Positions 34,536 through 43,565 of a stretch of DNA of 64,000 bases are shown here, in pieces. Location: the NCBI RefSeq assembly GCF_012516315.1, contig NZ_CP051185.1, forward strand, positions 2,345,403 through 2,409,402. The letters run 5' to 3'. Position 1 is the first letter of the stretch; every line of letters begins with the position of its first letter. The DNA is from Limnospira fusiformis SAG 85.79 (GTDB lineage: Bacteria > Cyanobacteriota > Cyanobacteriia > Cyanobacteriales > Microcoleaceae). The notes under the pieces were generated by a model that was not told where the DNA came from, did no database searches, and saw nothing but the letters and a program-made list of their open reading frames with translations. The position numbers were made by a program, and so were the translations under genes.

Positions 34536-35684
34536 ATGACCCTAGGTACATGGATAGGCTTCACAGCTTTCTTAATCGCTATATATATCCTGTGGCGGAT
34601 TAAACAAGCCCTGCTGATGATTTTCGCCGCCGTCGTCCTAGCCACCGCCTTAAACCGTCTCACCCGCCAATTCCAGCGTCTGAAACTACCGCGATCGCTT
34701 GCCGTTTTTCTGTCGATTAGTCTATTCTTCTTAGGGATTATCATCGGCTTTTTATTGGTCGTCCCCCCCCTAATCAACCAATTAGAACAACTAGCCAAAC
34801 AGGTCCCCGCTGGTCTCGAACAAGGTCTAAAGCTGCTGAACCTGTTAATTGACTATTTACGCACCGACCTCAACGGACCCCTGCGGGAATATCTATCAGA
34901 AGTCAGTCGCGACCTGAGACAGATCCGCATCGAACAAATTATCCAACAAGCCCAAGCCCTGAGTAATCAACTAATCGGCGGTTTTGGTGTCGTGGTGGGA
35001 ACCACAGTAGAAGGATTAGTCAGCATATTATTAATCCTCGTCCTGACCATGATGCTTTTAGCCGACCCCCAAGCCTACCGTCGCAGTAGCTTACAACTAA
35101 TTCCCGCCTTTTACCGAAGGCGAATGAACCACATACTAGACACTTGCGAAATAGCCCTAGGTCGTTGGCTAATCGGTGCGCTACTCAACATGATTTGTGT
35201 CACCCTGCTAACAGTAATCGGCTTGTGGATACTGAGAGTCCCCTTAATTTTCGCCAATGCCATTCTCGCGGGACTGCTGAACCTAATTCCCAATATAGGT
35301 CCTGCTGTTAGCGTCATTCCCCCAATGGCGATCGCCCTTTTAGACTCTCCCTGGAAAGCCACATTAGTAGTGATGTTATATATCATCATCCAGCAAATCG
35401 AAACCGCCGTAATCATGCCCTCGTTAATGGCTTACCAAGTCTCCCTACTACCAGCCATCACCCTTCTCGCCCAAGGATTTTTCCTAACCTTCTTCGGATT
35501 TGGCGGACTCGTGTTAGCCTTTCCCCTCGCGGTAGTCGGTCAAGTTTTGATCAAAGAAATCCTGATCCGAGATATCCTAGATATTTGGGATAATCCCCCT
35601 CCCCTTAAACCCGTCGCCGACCAACCCTCACTTTTAACCAGTGAAACCCTCCCAGAGCATAATCCCAGGAATAATCACCAGTGA
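34536..35684 (+). CDS. AI-2E/PerM family permease
   Basis: 382-residue membrane protein of the PerM/TqsA family. It has an N-terminal helix pair (residues 1-40 and 60-85), a central soluble helical region (about 90-150) and a C-terminal group of helices with LGRWLIGALLNMICVTLLT and the signature NLIPNIGPAVSVIPPMAIAL. Members export or exchange small molecules or ions and are not all autoinducer-2 transporters. The stop overlaps the GTG start of the DUF39 gene by GTGA. Confidence 0.87.
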   Translation: MTLGTWIGFTAFLIAIYILWRIKQALLMIFAAVVLATALNRLTRQFQRLKLPRSLAVFLSISLFFLGIIIGFLLVVPPLINQLEQLAKQVPAGLEQGLKLLNLLIDYLRTDLNGPLREYLSEVSRDLRQIRIEQIIQQAQALSNQLIGGFGVVVGTTVEGLVSILLILVLTMMLLADPQAYRRSSLQLIPAFYRRRMNHILDTCEIALGRWLIGALLNMICVTLLTVIGLWILRVPLIFANAILAGLLNLIPNIGPAVSVIPPMAIALLDSPWKATLVVMLYIIIQQIETAVIMPSLMAYQVSLLPAITLLAQGFFLTFFGFGGLVLAFPLAVVGQVLIKEILIRDILDIWDNPPPLKPVADQPSLLTSETLPEHNPRNNHQ

Positions 35685-36856
35685 AAACCATAGCCGAAAT
35701 CAACCACAAAATCAATCAGCAGCAAGCCATTGTCTGCACCATCGAAGAACTCAAAGCCAGAGTCAAAGAAACCAGCATCAGCCAAGTCGCCGAAGAAGTC
35801 GATGTCATCACCACCGGAACCTTTGAACCCATGGAATCTTCCGGCGCAATTATCAACCTCGGACATACAGACCCCCCCATCAATATTCGCACCTGCTGGC
35901 TTAACGGTGTACCCGCCTACAGTGGTTTTGGGGCAGTAGATATATATATTGGCGCTACCCAAATGGTGAAAGAAGGAGATGAACCAAGCGATCGCGGTGG
36001 CGGTCATGTTATCGAAGATTTAATCGCTGGAAAAACCGTCCATCTTCAAGCTGTTGGGACTCCCTCCGACTGCTACCCCCGTAGTTCCCTAGAAACCTCG
36101 ATTAACAAAGATACAATTAACCAGTTTTATCTATTTAATCCCCGCAATTTATACCAGAATTTTATCATTGGCGTTAATGGTGGCGATCGGCCTTTATTTA
36201 CCTACCTCGGACCCCTACAACCATTTTTAGGTAATGCAGTTTACTCCAACTCTGGCGCGATATCTCCCCTATTCAATGACCCCGACCTACAATTAATCGG
36301 CATAGGAACTCGCATTTTTTTAGGGGGAGGAATTGGTTATATCACATGGGAAGGAACCCAACATTTCCCCATCCAAAAAAGATTACCTAACCGCACACCC
36401 ATAGGACCCGCCGCCACCCTAGCCGTTATCGGTGATGCTAAAAAAATGAACCCCTATTGGGTGCGAGGCTGCTATTTTAAACAACACGGACCCTCTCTCA
36501 TGTTAGGCATTGGCATTCCTTTACCTGTGCTTAATGAAGAAGTGGTTTTGCGCGCTGCTATTGCTGATGAGGATATTGTTGCGCCAGTCGTCGATTTTGC
36601 TATCCCCCGCCGGGTTCGCCCGACCTTCGGTTTGGTAACATACGCTCAACTCAAAAGCGGTCGTATCCAAATTGAGGGTAAAACCGTCCGCACCGCCCCC
36701 CTCGCCAGTATTTCCCGCTCTCGACAGGTCGCGGAGGAACTCAAGGAATGGATAGAGTCTGGCAATTTTACCCTCACTGAACCTGTCGCTCCTATCCCTA
36801 TGGACAGGTCTTTTATCCCCCAAGATATTTGGGGTTCTCAAATACGTTTAGATTGA
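35681..36856 (+). CDS. DUF39 / homocysteine biosynthesis family protein
   Basis: 391 residues starting at GTG 35681, overlapping the permease stop by 4 nt. It carries DUF39 features: DVITTGTFEPMESSGAIINL, the conserved cysteine in INIRTCWLNGVPAYSG, GGGIGYITWEGTQHFP and the end with ISRSRQVAEEL. In methanogens and some anaerobes DUF39 proteins insert sulfur into aspartate semialdehyde to form homocysteine. The usual partner ferredoxin/NIL domain is not fused and not adjacent here. In a cyanobacterium the role is uncertain. Confidence 0.83.
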   Translation: MKTIAEINHKINQQQAIVCTIEELKARVKETSISQVAEEVDVITTGTFEPMESSGAIINLGHTDPPINIRTCWLNGVPAYSGFGAVDIYIGATQMVKEGDEPSDRGGGHVIEDLIAGKTVHLQAVGTPSDCYPRSSLETSINKDTINQFYLFNPRNLYQNFIIGVNGGDRPLFTYLGPLQPFLGNAVYSNSGAISPLFNDPDLQLIGIGTRIFLGGGIGYITWEGTQHFPIQKRLPNRTPIGPAATLAVIGDAKKMNPYWVRGCYFKQHGPSLMLGIGIPLPVLNEEVVLRAAIADEDIVAPVVDFAIPRRVRPTFGLVTYAQLKSGRIQIEGKTVRTAPLASISRSRQVAEELKEWIESGNFTLTEPVAPIPMDRSFIPQDIWGSQIRLD

Positions 36857-36876
36857 TTTTATCCCCTACTCCGACA

Positions 36877-39424
36877 ATAGCCATCACTTATCGATTTAGG
36901 CAGACAATTTTAAATATTGAATCAGTCACCACAAATTTCCGGGTAAATAGTCATCATTTGCGTCACGAGAGAATCGGCACTTGACACCGTTTTGGGTTTC
37001 TGATAACATGAGGTTATATGTGAAAATACCTTTGTTGTATCTATAGGGACTCTGTAGCCGATTTCCGGTAGAAAGCGATCGCCTCAAACCTGCATTTTCT
37101 CGCTTCACCTACCCCACCCATAACCCTCACTCTGATTCGTGAATTTGCTGGCGATGCACGAGTTTTTTTTGGGCGTTTTGAGTGGGGGTTGACAAAATTA
37201 CCAAAATGTGCATATCTGCCAGTTGCCATAGCCGTGACTTATTTATTTCGGGAGACAATTTTAAACATTGAATCAGTCACCACAAATTTCCGGGGAAATA
37301 GCCATCATTTGCGTCACGAGAGAATCGGCACTTGACACCGTTTTGGGTTTCTGATAACATGAGGTTATATGTGAAAATACCTTTGTTGTATCTATAGGGA
37401 CTCTGTAGCGGATTTCCGGTAGAAAGCGATCGCCTCAAACCTGCATTTTCTCGCTTCACCTACCCCACCCATAACCCTCACTCTGATTCGTGAATTTGCT
37501 GGCGATGCACGAGTTTTTTGTCGGCGTTTTGAGGGGGGGTTGACAAAATTACTCAAATGTGCATAACCGCCAGTTGCCATAGCCGTGACTTATCGATTTC
37601 GGGAGACAATTTTAAACATTGAATCAGTCACCACAAATTTCCGTGAAAATAGTCATCATTTTCGCCACGAGAGAATCGGCACTTGACAGGGTTTTGGGGT
37701 TCTGATAACATGAGGTTATATGTGAAAATACCTTTGTTGTATCTATAGGGACTCTGTAGCCGATTTCCGGTAGAAAGCGATCGCCTCAAACCTGCATTTT
37801 CTCGCTTCACCTACCCCACCCATAACCCTCACTCTGATTCGTGAATTTGCTGGCGATGCACGAGTTTTTTTTCGGCGTTTTGAGGGGGGATTGACAAAAT
37901 TACTCAAATGTGCATATCTGCCAGTTGCCATAGCCGTGACTTATTTATTTCGGGAGACCATTTTAAACATTGAATCAGTCACCACAAATTTCCGTGAAAA
38001 TAGTCATCATTTTCGCCACGAGAGAATCGGCACTTGACAGGGTTTTGGGGTTCTGATAACATGAGGTTATATGTGAAAATACCTTTGTTGTATCTATAGG
38101 GACTCTGTAGCCGATTTCCGGTAGAAAGCGATCGCCTCAAACCTGCATTTTCTCGCTTCACCTACCCCACCCATAACCCTCACTCTGATTCGTGAATTTG
38201 CTGGCGATGCACGAGTTTTTTTTCGGCGTTTTGAGGGGGGGTTGACAAAATTACTCAAATGTGCATAACCGCCAGTTGCCATAGCCGTGACTTATTTATT
38301 TCGGGAGACAATTTTAAACATTGAATCAGTCACCACAAATTTCCGGGTAAATAGTCATCATTTGCGCCACGAGAGAATCGGCACTTGACAGGGTTTTGGG
38401 GTTCTGATAACTAATGGTTATACAGCTTGTTCACCAGTCGCTTAATACATTGCCCTCACCCTAAATCCCTCTCCCAGAGAGGGAGAGGGACTTTGAGAGG
38501 TGATCAGATGATTTCTGAACAGGCTGTATGTGAAAATACCTTTTTTGTATCTATAGGGACTCTGTAGCCGATTTCCGGTAGAAAGCGATCGCCTCAAACC
38601 TGCATTTTCTCGCTTCACCTACCCCACCCATAACCCTCACTCTGATTCGTGAATTTGCTGGCGATGCACGAGTTTTTTTTCGGCGTTTTGAGGGGGGGTT
38701 GACAAAATTACTCAAATGTGAATAACCGCCAGTTGCCATAGCCGTGACTTATCGATTTCGGGAGACAATTTTAAACATTGAATCAGTCACCACAAATTTC
38801 CGTGAAAATAGTCATCATTTTCGCCACGAGAGAATCGGCACTTGACACCGTTTTGGGGTTCTGATAACATGAGGTTATATGTGAAAATACCTTTGTTGTA
38901 TCTATAGGGACTCTGTAGCCGATTTCCGGTAGAAAGCGATCGCCTCAAACCTGCATTTTCTCGCTTCACCTACCCCACCCATAACCCTCACTCTGATTCG
39001 TGAATTTGCTGGCGATGCACGAGTTTTTTGTCGGCGTTTTGAGGGGGGGTTGACAAAATTACCAAAATGTGCATAACCGCCAGTTGCCATAGCCGTGACT
39101 TATCGATTTCGGGAGACAATTTTAAACATTGAATCAGTCACCACAAATTTCCGTGAAAATAGTCATCATTTTCGCCACGAGAGAATCGGCACTTGACACC
39201 GTTTTGGGGTTCTGATAACATGAGGTTATATGTGAAAATACCTTTGTTGTATCTATAGGGACTCTGTAGCCGATTTCCGGTAGAAAGCGATCGCCTCAAA
39301 CCTGCATTTTCTCGCTTCACCTACCCCACCCATAACCCTCACTCTGATTCGTGAATTTGCTGGCGATGCACGAGTTTTTTTTCGGCGTTTTGAGGGGGGG
39401 TTGACAAAATTACCAAAATGTGCA
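36877..39424. repeat. Seven-copy 351-bp tandem repeat array
   Basis: Units start CATAGCCGTGACTTAT and repeat every 351 bp (equivalent points at 36926, 37277, 37628, 37979, 38330, 38787, 39138); copy 5 is lengthened by a 106-bp insertion. Each unit carries TTGACA-N17-TAACAT (plus strand), a GCGATCGC site, a near-palindromic ATAACATGAGGTTATAT and a second TTGACAAAATTAC. Short minus-strand frames of 60 and 62 codons recur but start at GTG or overlap each other and look incidental. No gene is supported. Copies differ by scattered substitutions. Confidence 0.93.
38421..38528. mobile_element. 104-bp MITE with TA target duplication
   Basis: Inserted in repeat copy 5. The element 38423-38526 starts CAGCTTGTTC and ends GAACAGGCTG, imperfect terminal inverted repeats with one mismatch, flanked by TA on both sides. 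The unoccupied site is seen in the other six copies as GGTTATATGTG. An internal hairpin (TCCCTCTCCC with GGGAGAGGGA) fills the centre. TA duplication points to mobilisation by an IS630/Tc1-type transposase elsewhere in the genome. Confidence 0.9.
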
Positions 39425-39452
39425 TCAGGGACAATCAAGGAATTGTCCCTGA
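39425..39452. terminator. Perfect 11-bp hairpin
   Basis: TCAGGGACAAT (39425-39435) and ATTGTCCCTGA (39442-39452) enclose the loop CAAGGA. It joins the last repeat unit to the 3' flank of the minus-strand gene at 39513. It could stop that transcript, but no T-run follows, so it may instead be a small palindromic insertion. Confidence 0.45.
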
Positions 39453-39512
39453 GTATGTTAGACAGACCGAGAGGACTGTTAACTGTGAGTGCTAAGGGGT
39501 TAGCGGGTCTAA

Positions 39513-40448
39513 CTAATCTTGAGTTTTAGGAGGTTTTCGGGGAATAGGTTTTGGCGTGGGAGTGCGGCGGGGCTTAGTATCAGGACGAGGCGATCGCGGG
39601 AAACTGTCCCTGGGTTTACCGGGTTTAAAAGGTCTTTTACCCTTAATAGGTAAAGCCCCGATATCGTGGCTTTCCTCAACCACTAAATCATTACCCATCA
39701 GACGGGCATGAAGGTCTATAAAATGTCCGACAGGTCGGAGACCGACCATCCCCAGTAATTTTAATTTAAAGAACTTGGGTTTTTCGTTTTCATGGCGAGA
39801 GGATTGTCGGATTTTGACGATCGCATATTGAGGTTCATCCTGAGACTGATAAACAATCTCACCTCGAATGGAGAAATAACCATGTTCGATATCCGGTAAA
39901 GCCTGAGACTGCGGGGAAATATCGAGGGATATGTTATCTATCTCCGTAGAGTCATCATCAGATTGAGTCAAAGTTTGAGGCTCCCAAACTCCCATAATTT
40001 GCACGTGCAGATCATCTTGCTTCTGGCGAGTGCGAGGATAAACCACCCAAAGATGTTCAGCCTCCAGGTCAATATGTTTTTTAACTAAACTCATGACCCG
40101 TCCCAACAGAACCGCATCAATTTCCGCCCCCTCGACAGTGCGAAGAACGCCTTGGGTAAACTGTTCACCGGAAGCATGATAACACCCGCGCACCAAACCG
40201 ATCGCCCTATATTGGCGAGGCTCACTAGGGGGAGGTATAGGGTGAACTAAGCGATCGCTATCATCTGATAGCTGTTTAACATCATTATCGGGGGTAGGTA
40301 ACGGCGTATTTTCAGACAACTTAGGCGCTGTGGCATCATCTATCTGTTGAACTTGAGAACTTTCCACCTCTGGTTGCTCAACACCTGGTTGAGGTGGGAT
40401 AGGGGGGGAAGCGGGGACTTGGGGAAATTTATTCGGAGAAGGACTCAT
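39513..40448 (-). CDS. Conserved hypothetical protein with proline-rich and basic tails
   Basis: 311 residues in three parts. The N-terminal 80 residues are proline-rich and disordered (PASPPIPPQPGVEQPEVE). A folded core covers about 80-275 (YRAIGLVRGCYHASGEQFTQ, HLWVVYPRTRQKQDDLHVQI, FFKLKLLGMVGLRPVGHFID) and looks like repeated beta barrels. The tail is strongly basic (PRSPRPDTKPRRTPTPKP), suggesting nucleic acid binding. I recall similar cyanobacteria-specific proteins but no assigned function. Stand-alone gene after the 351-bp array. Confidence 0.7.
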   Translation of the reverse strand: MSPSPNKFPQVPASPPIPPQPGVEQPEVESSQVQQIDDATAPKLSENTPLPTPDNDVKQLSDDSDRLVHPIPPPSEPRQYRAIGLVRGCYHASGEQFTQGVLRTVEGAEIDAVLLGRVMSLVKKHIDLEAEHLWVVYPRTRQKQDDLHVQIMGVWEPQTLTQSDDDSTEIDNISLDISPQSQALPDIEHGYFSIRGEIVYQSQDEPQYAIVKIRQSSRHENEKPKFFKLKLLGMVGLRPVGHFIDLHARLMGNDLVVEESHDIGALPIKGKRPFKPGKPRDSFPRSPRPDTKPRRTPTPKPIPRKPPKTQD

Positions 40449-40797
40449 AAAACCTCAAAGTGGAAGAAACATACCATACCGAAAACGGCATGATTTTCTA
40501 GGTGATACACTACCATCAGAATCTCCTCTGCGTTAATCAAGTCAGATATTAGGGTGGATAATACCCCGAGAAACCGACTCCACATCCACAGAACTAGACC
40601 TATCGGTGGCTAGGATAGATCAGAACTCATCAGGTATAACTATGGCGATCGCCTATTTAACAGCAATTACGCCGATATGCTTATTGTACTAAATCCCATT
40701 AGACAAAAGCGAAATCCGTAACCCATTCCGGTGATCCATTCTGCTACCATGTGATTAGCAGTGGTATTAGCTGGGAGAAAGCAGGAATTTAGAAGTT
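40449..40797. other. Intergenic region between divergent genes
   Basis: About 350 bp that must hold the promoters of the proline-rich gene (minus) and the TPR gene (plus). I see one GCGATCGC site and no confident promoter pair, RNA or small ORF. Confidence 0.4.
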
Positions 40798-41700
40798 ATG
40801 GTAGATAAACGTCGTGGCGTGGTTGGGGTAATTTTAGTGCTATCCCTAATCGCATTTGTGGGATTTTCCATGGCCCCCTTGCTGGGAGGACTGTTCAGAA
40901 ACGATTCATCCGAGTCCGCCGGGAATCAGACCGCCGTTTCCAATATTAGCGGCGCTCAACTCCAAGACCTCCAAGACCAAGCCAGGGGCTATCAATTGGT
41001 TTTACAAAGGGAACCCGATAACGAGACAGCCTTGCGGGGATTTCTGCAAGCTAAATTTGAGTTAATCAGTCAAGATCAAGGACAGGTCGCAGATGTTGTT
41101 GAACCTTTACAGCGACTCGCGCAATTACACCCGGAAACTCCAGAATATGGGATTCTATTAGCTCAAGCTCAAGAGTATACAGGCAATCCGGAAGGTGCGG
41201 CTCAAAGCTATCGAAGGATTTTAGAACAGCGACCCGGAGAAGTTCAAGCCCTACAGGGACTCGTCAGCCTCCTGATTTCCCAAAACCGACCCGAAGCAGC
41301 TATTGGCTTATTAGAAGACACCCTCAAATCAGCACCACAGATTAATCAAGCCCAAGCCGGAAGTATTGACGAAATCTCCATCCAACTAATCTTAGGGCAG
41401 GTTTACGCCGAACAGCAACGTTACCAAGAAGCGATCGCCGTTTATGATGAAGCCATCAAAAATAGCGAGTCAGACTTCCGCCCCGTCCTAGCTAAAGCTA
41501 TCATACTCAGACAACAGGGTAATCCTGAAGATGCCGAGTTACTATTTGCGGAAGCCATAGACTTAGCCCCCGCCGGCTTTAGAGATCAAATTAAACTACA
41601 GGCAGGAATGACACCCACTTCCCCAACTATGGAAACTTCCCCCGAAGCTACCACAGAAACCGAGGCTGTGGAAACTGATGGTACAGGACTACCCGAATAA
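40798..41700 (+). CDS. Membrane-anchored TPR protein
   Basis: 300 residues: one N-terminal membrane helix (about 7-30, GVVGVILVLSLIAFVGFSMA), then at least four TPR units (LQREPDNETALRGFLQAK, PEGAAQSYRRILEQRPGEVQ, YQEAIAVYDEAIKNS, PEDAELLFAEAIDLAP), and a Thr/Glu-rich tail. It is the longer paralogue of the 145-aa protein at 15637. Lgt starts 3 bp after its stop, so the pair is probably one transcript. A scaffold for membrane complexes is the likely type of role. Confidence 0.8.
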   Translation: MVDKRRGVVGVILVLSLIAFVGFSMAPLLGGLFRNDSSESAGNQTAVSNISGAQLQDLQDQARGYQLVLQREPDNETALRGFLQAKFELISQDQGQVADVVEPLQRLAQLHPETPEYGILLAQAQEYTGNPEGAAQSYRRILEQRPGEVQALQGLVSLLISQNRPEAAIGLLEDTLKSAPQINQAQAGSIDEISIQLILGQVYAEQQRYQEAIAVYDEAIKNSESDFRPVLAKAIILRQQGNPEDAELLFAEAIDLAPAGFRDQIKLQAGMTPTSPTMETSPEATTETEAVETDGTGLPE

Positions 41701-41703
41701 TCC

Positions 41704-42552
41704 ATGCTCATTCAATATCTCCCTGTCGGGTTTCAATTTACCTCTCCCGGACCGACCATCTTAGAAGTCGGTCCCATATCAATTCGCTGGTATGGTTTAC
41801 TAATTGCTTCGGCGGTGTTAATTGGTGTCACCCTCTGTCAATATCTCGCCAGTCGCCGCCATGTCAACCCAGAGTTAATGGGGGATTTGGTGATTTGGTT
41901 GATAATTGGTGCAATTCCCGCCGCCCGACTTTACTATGTTGCCTTTCAATGGCAGAATTATGCTAACGACCCCGCTAGTATTATTGCCATTTGGAAAGGT
42001 GGCATCGCTATTCATGGCGCAATTATCGGGGGTATCCTCGCGGCGCTCATTTTTGCCAAAATTAATCAGGTCTCCTTTTGGCTGTTAGCTGATTTGGTCG
42101 CACCTGCCTTGATTTTAGGTCAAGCTATCGGACGCTGGGGAAATTTCTTTAACTCCGAAGCCTTTGGCGGTCCGACAGACTTACCCTGGAAGTTATACAT
42201 ATCTCCCCCCTACCGACTTCTCGGTTATCAGGACTATCAGTATTTTCATCCCACTTTCCTCTATGAGTCAATCTGGAATTTCCTCGTCTTTGGCTTACTG
42301 CTAACCCTGTTTTTCCGAGACCTCCAACAAAAGCCTCCCCTCAAGTTAGGCAGCATTTTTTTAGTTTATGCGATCGCCTACAGTTCTGGACGAATTTGGA
42401 TTGAAGCACTCCGAACTGATAGCCTTATGTTAGGACCCTTTAGAATAGCCCAATTGATTAGCTTCGGCGGTATCCTATTGGGAATGGCAGGTCTACTATG
42501 GCTATATGTTTTCCAACGCCATTTACCTGATGTCGTCAAATCTGATTTCTAG
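41704..42552 (+). CDS. lgt: Prolipoprotein diacylglyceryl transferase Lgt
   Basis: Transfers diacylglycerol from phosphatidylglycerol to the lipobox cysteine of prolipoproteins in the inner membrane. 282 residues with the N-terminal [15 protein letters not shown], the HGAIIGG segment carrying a conserved histidine, the Lgt signature [17 protein letters not shown] and the late [16 protein letters not shown]. Seven membrane segments are expected and consistent with hydrophobicity. ATG lies 3 bp after the TPR gene. Confidence 0.95.
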   Translation: MLIQYLPVGFQFTSPGPTILEVGPISIRWYGLLIASAVLIGVTLCQYLASRRHVNPELMGDLVIWLIIGAIPAARLYYVAFQWQNYANDPASIIAIWKGGIAIHGAIIGGILAALIFAKINQVSFWLLADLVAPALILGQAIGRWGNFFNSEAFGGPTDLPWKLYISPPYRLLGYQDYQYFHPTFLYESIWNFLVFGLLLTLFFRDLQQKPPLKLGSIFLVYAIAYSSGRIWIEALRTDSLMLGPFRIAQLISFGGILLGMAGLLWLYVFQRHLPDVVKSDF

Positions 42553-42582
42553 CCATCAACCCACCCCAACCAAAGTCCCCTA

Positions 42583-42620
42583 GGTTGCCATTGGTTGCCA
42601 TTGGTTGCCATTGGTTGACA
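42583..42620. repeat. 10-bp direct repeat GGTTGCCATT
   Basis: Three full copies of GGTTGCCATT and a fourth degenerate one lie between lgt and cobM. No function is evident; such short repeats arise by slippage. Confidence 0.8.
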
Positions 42621-42724
42621 ACAGCCTCCCAGAATGATAAAAGAAAAAAAGACCCCGGAGTTTGTTTTTCTCCAGGGCATCTACCAGGGTGCATCTACCA
42701 TACCTAGTTACCATCTAACTCTGA

Positions 42725-42730
42725 TATAAT
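42725..42730 (+). promoter_or_regulatory. -10 box for cobM
   Basis: TATAAT 19 bp before the cobM ATG would give a leader of about a dozen bases. No good -35 box is visible at 17 bp, and no cobalamin riboswitch fits in so short a leader. Confidence 0.5.
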
Positions 42731-42749
42731 CCGGAATGAAATTACTGGG

Positions 42750-43565
42750 ATGGCAAAAATTTTTGCTATGAATGGCACAACCCGAGAATCATTGCCACCA
42801 ATGGTGTACATTGTAGGGGCAGGACCAGGCGACCCAGAATTGCTCACAGTTAAAGCCCAAAAACTTTTGACTCAAGCTGATGTGATTCTGTTTGCTGATT
42901 CCTTGATACCCCCGCAAATGTTAGTCGGTGTGCGTCAGGATGCAGAAATTATCCCCACGGCTAATCTGACCCTTGAGGATATCCTACCTGTTATGATAGA
43001 TAGAGTCCAAAAAGGGCGATCGGTTGTCCGTCTACATTCGGGAGACCCTAGCCTATATGGGGCTATTTATGAACAGATACGCCAACTCTTAGAGATGGGT
43101 ATTGATTTGGAAATAGTCCCCGGTATTAGTGCTTTTCAAGATGCCGCCGCTAAACTCAAGCTGGAGTTAACTATTCCTGAGTTAGTCCAGACTATCATTT
43201 TAACCCGCGTCAGTGGACGTGCTACGGGTGTTCCTCCCTCAGAAGAGTTGGCGAGTTTAGCAGCCCATCAAGCTAGTTTATGTCTCTATCTCAGTGCGCG
43301 TCATGTCGCTACCGCCCAAGATAAGTTAATCGCACATTATCCCCCCCAAACACAGGTCGCTATTTGTTATCGTCTGGGATGGCCTGATGAGAAAATTAGG
43401 GTAGTTCCCCTACATCAAATGGCTGAAGTTACTCAACAAGAAAATTTGACACGCACCACACTCTATCTCATAACTCCCGCATTGGGTGCTAACCCTACCG
43501 CCAGGTCTAGCCTTTATCACCCGCAACACTCCCACTTATTTCGCCAAAATGTTAAGTTTTGTTAA
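42750..43565 (+). CDS. cobM: Precorrin-4 C11-methyltransferase CobM
   Basis: Methylates C11 of precorrin-4 (or the cobalt form) in cobalamin synthesis. 271 residues of the tetrapyrrole methylase fold: the SAM loop VYIVGAGPGDPELLTVKA, DVILFADSLIPPQML, the RLHSGDPSLYGAI motif and VPGISAFQDAAAKL. An 18-residue N-terminal stretch precedes the core; an internal ATG at 42801 is an alternative start. The last five codons and stop are formed by the first copy of repeat X, so the C-terminus may have been altered when X inserted. Confidence 0.92.
   Translation: MAKIFAMNGTTRESLPPMVYIVGAGPGDPELLTVKAQKLLTQADVILFADSLIPPQMLVGVRQDAEIIPTANLTLEDILPVMIDRVQKGRSVVRLHSGDPSLYGAIYEQIRQLLEMGIDLEIVPGISAFQDAAAKLKLELTIPELVQTIILTRVSGRATGVPPSEELASLAAHQASLCLYLSARHVATAQDKLIAHYPPQTQVAICYRLGWPDEKIRVVPLHQMAEVTQQENLTRTTLYLITPALGANPTARSSLYHPQHSHLFRQNVKFC

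Noticed and set aside
36926..39438. Repeated 60- and 62-codon minus-strand frames in the 351-bp array
   Set aside because: They come from the tandem unit, begin at GTG or overlap each other, and are broken in copy 5; no sign of coding constraint.
42650..42685. Minus-strand terminator hairpin (CCCTGGAG/CTCCGGGG plus T-run) between lgt and cobM
   Set aside because: It has the form of a terminator on the minus strand but there is no minus-strand gene for it to end, so I did not list it as a feature.
42640..42750. Cobalamin riboswitch before cobM
   Set aside because: The candidate leader from the -10 box is only about a dozen bases, and no B12-box-like sequence was seen.
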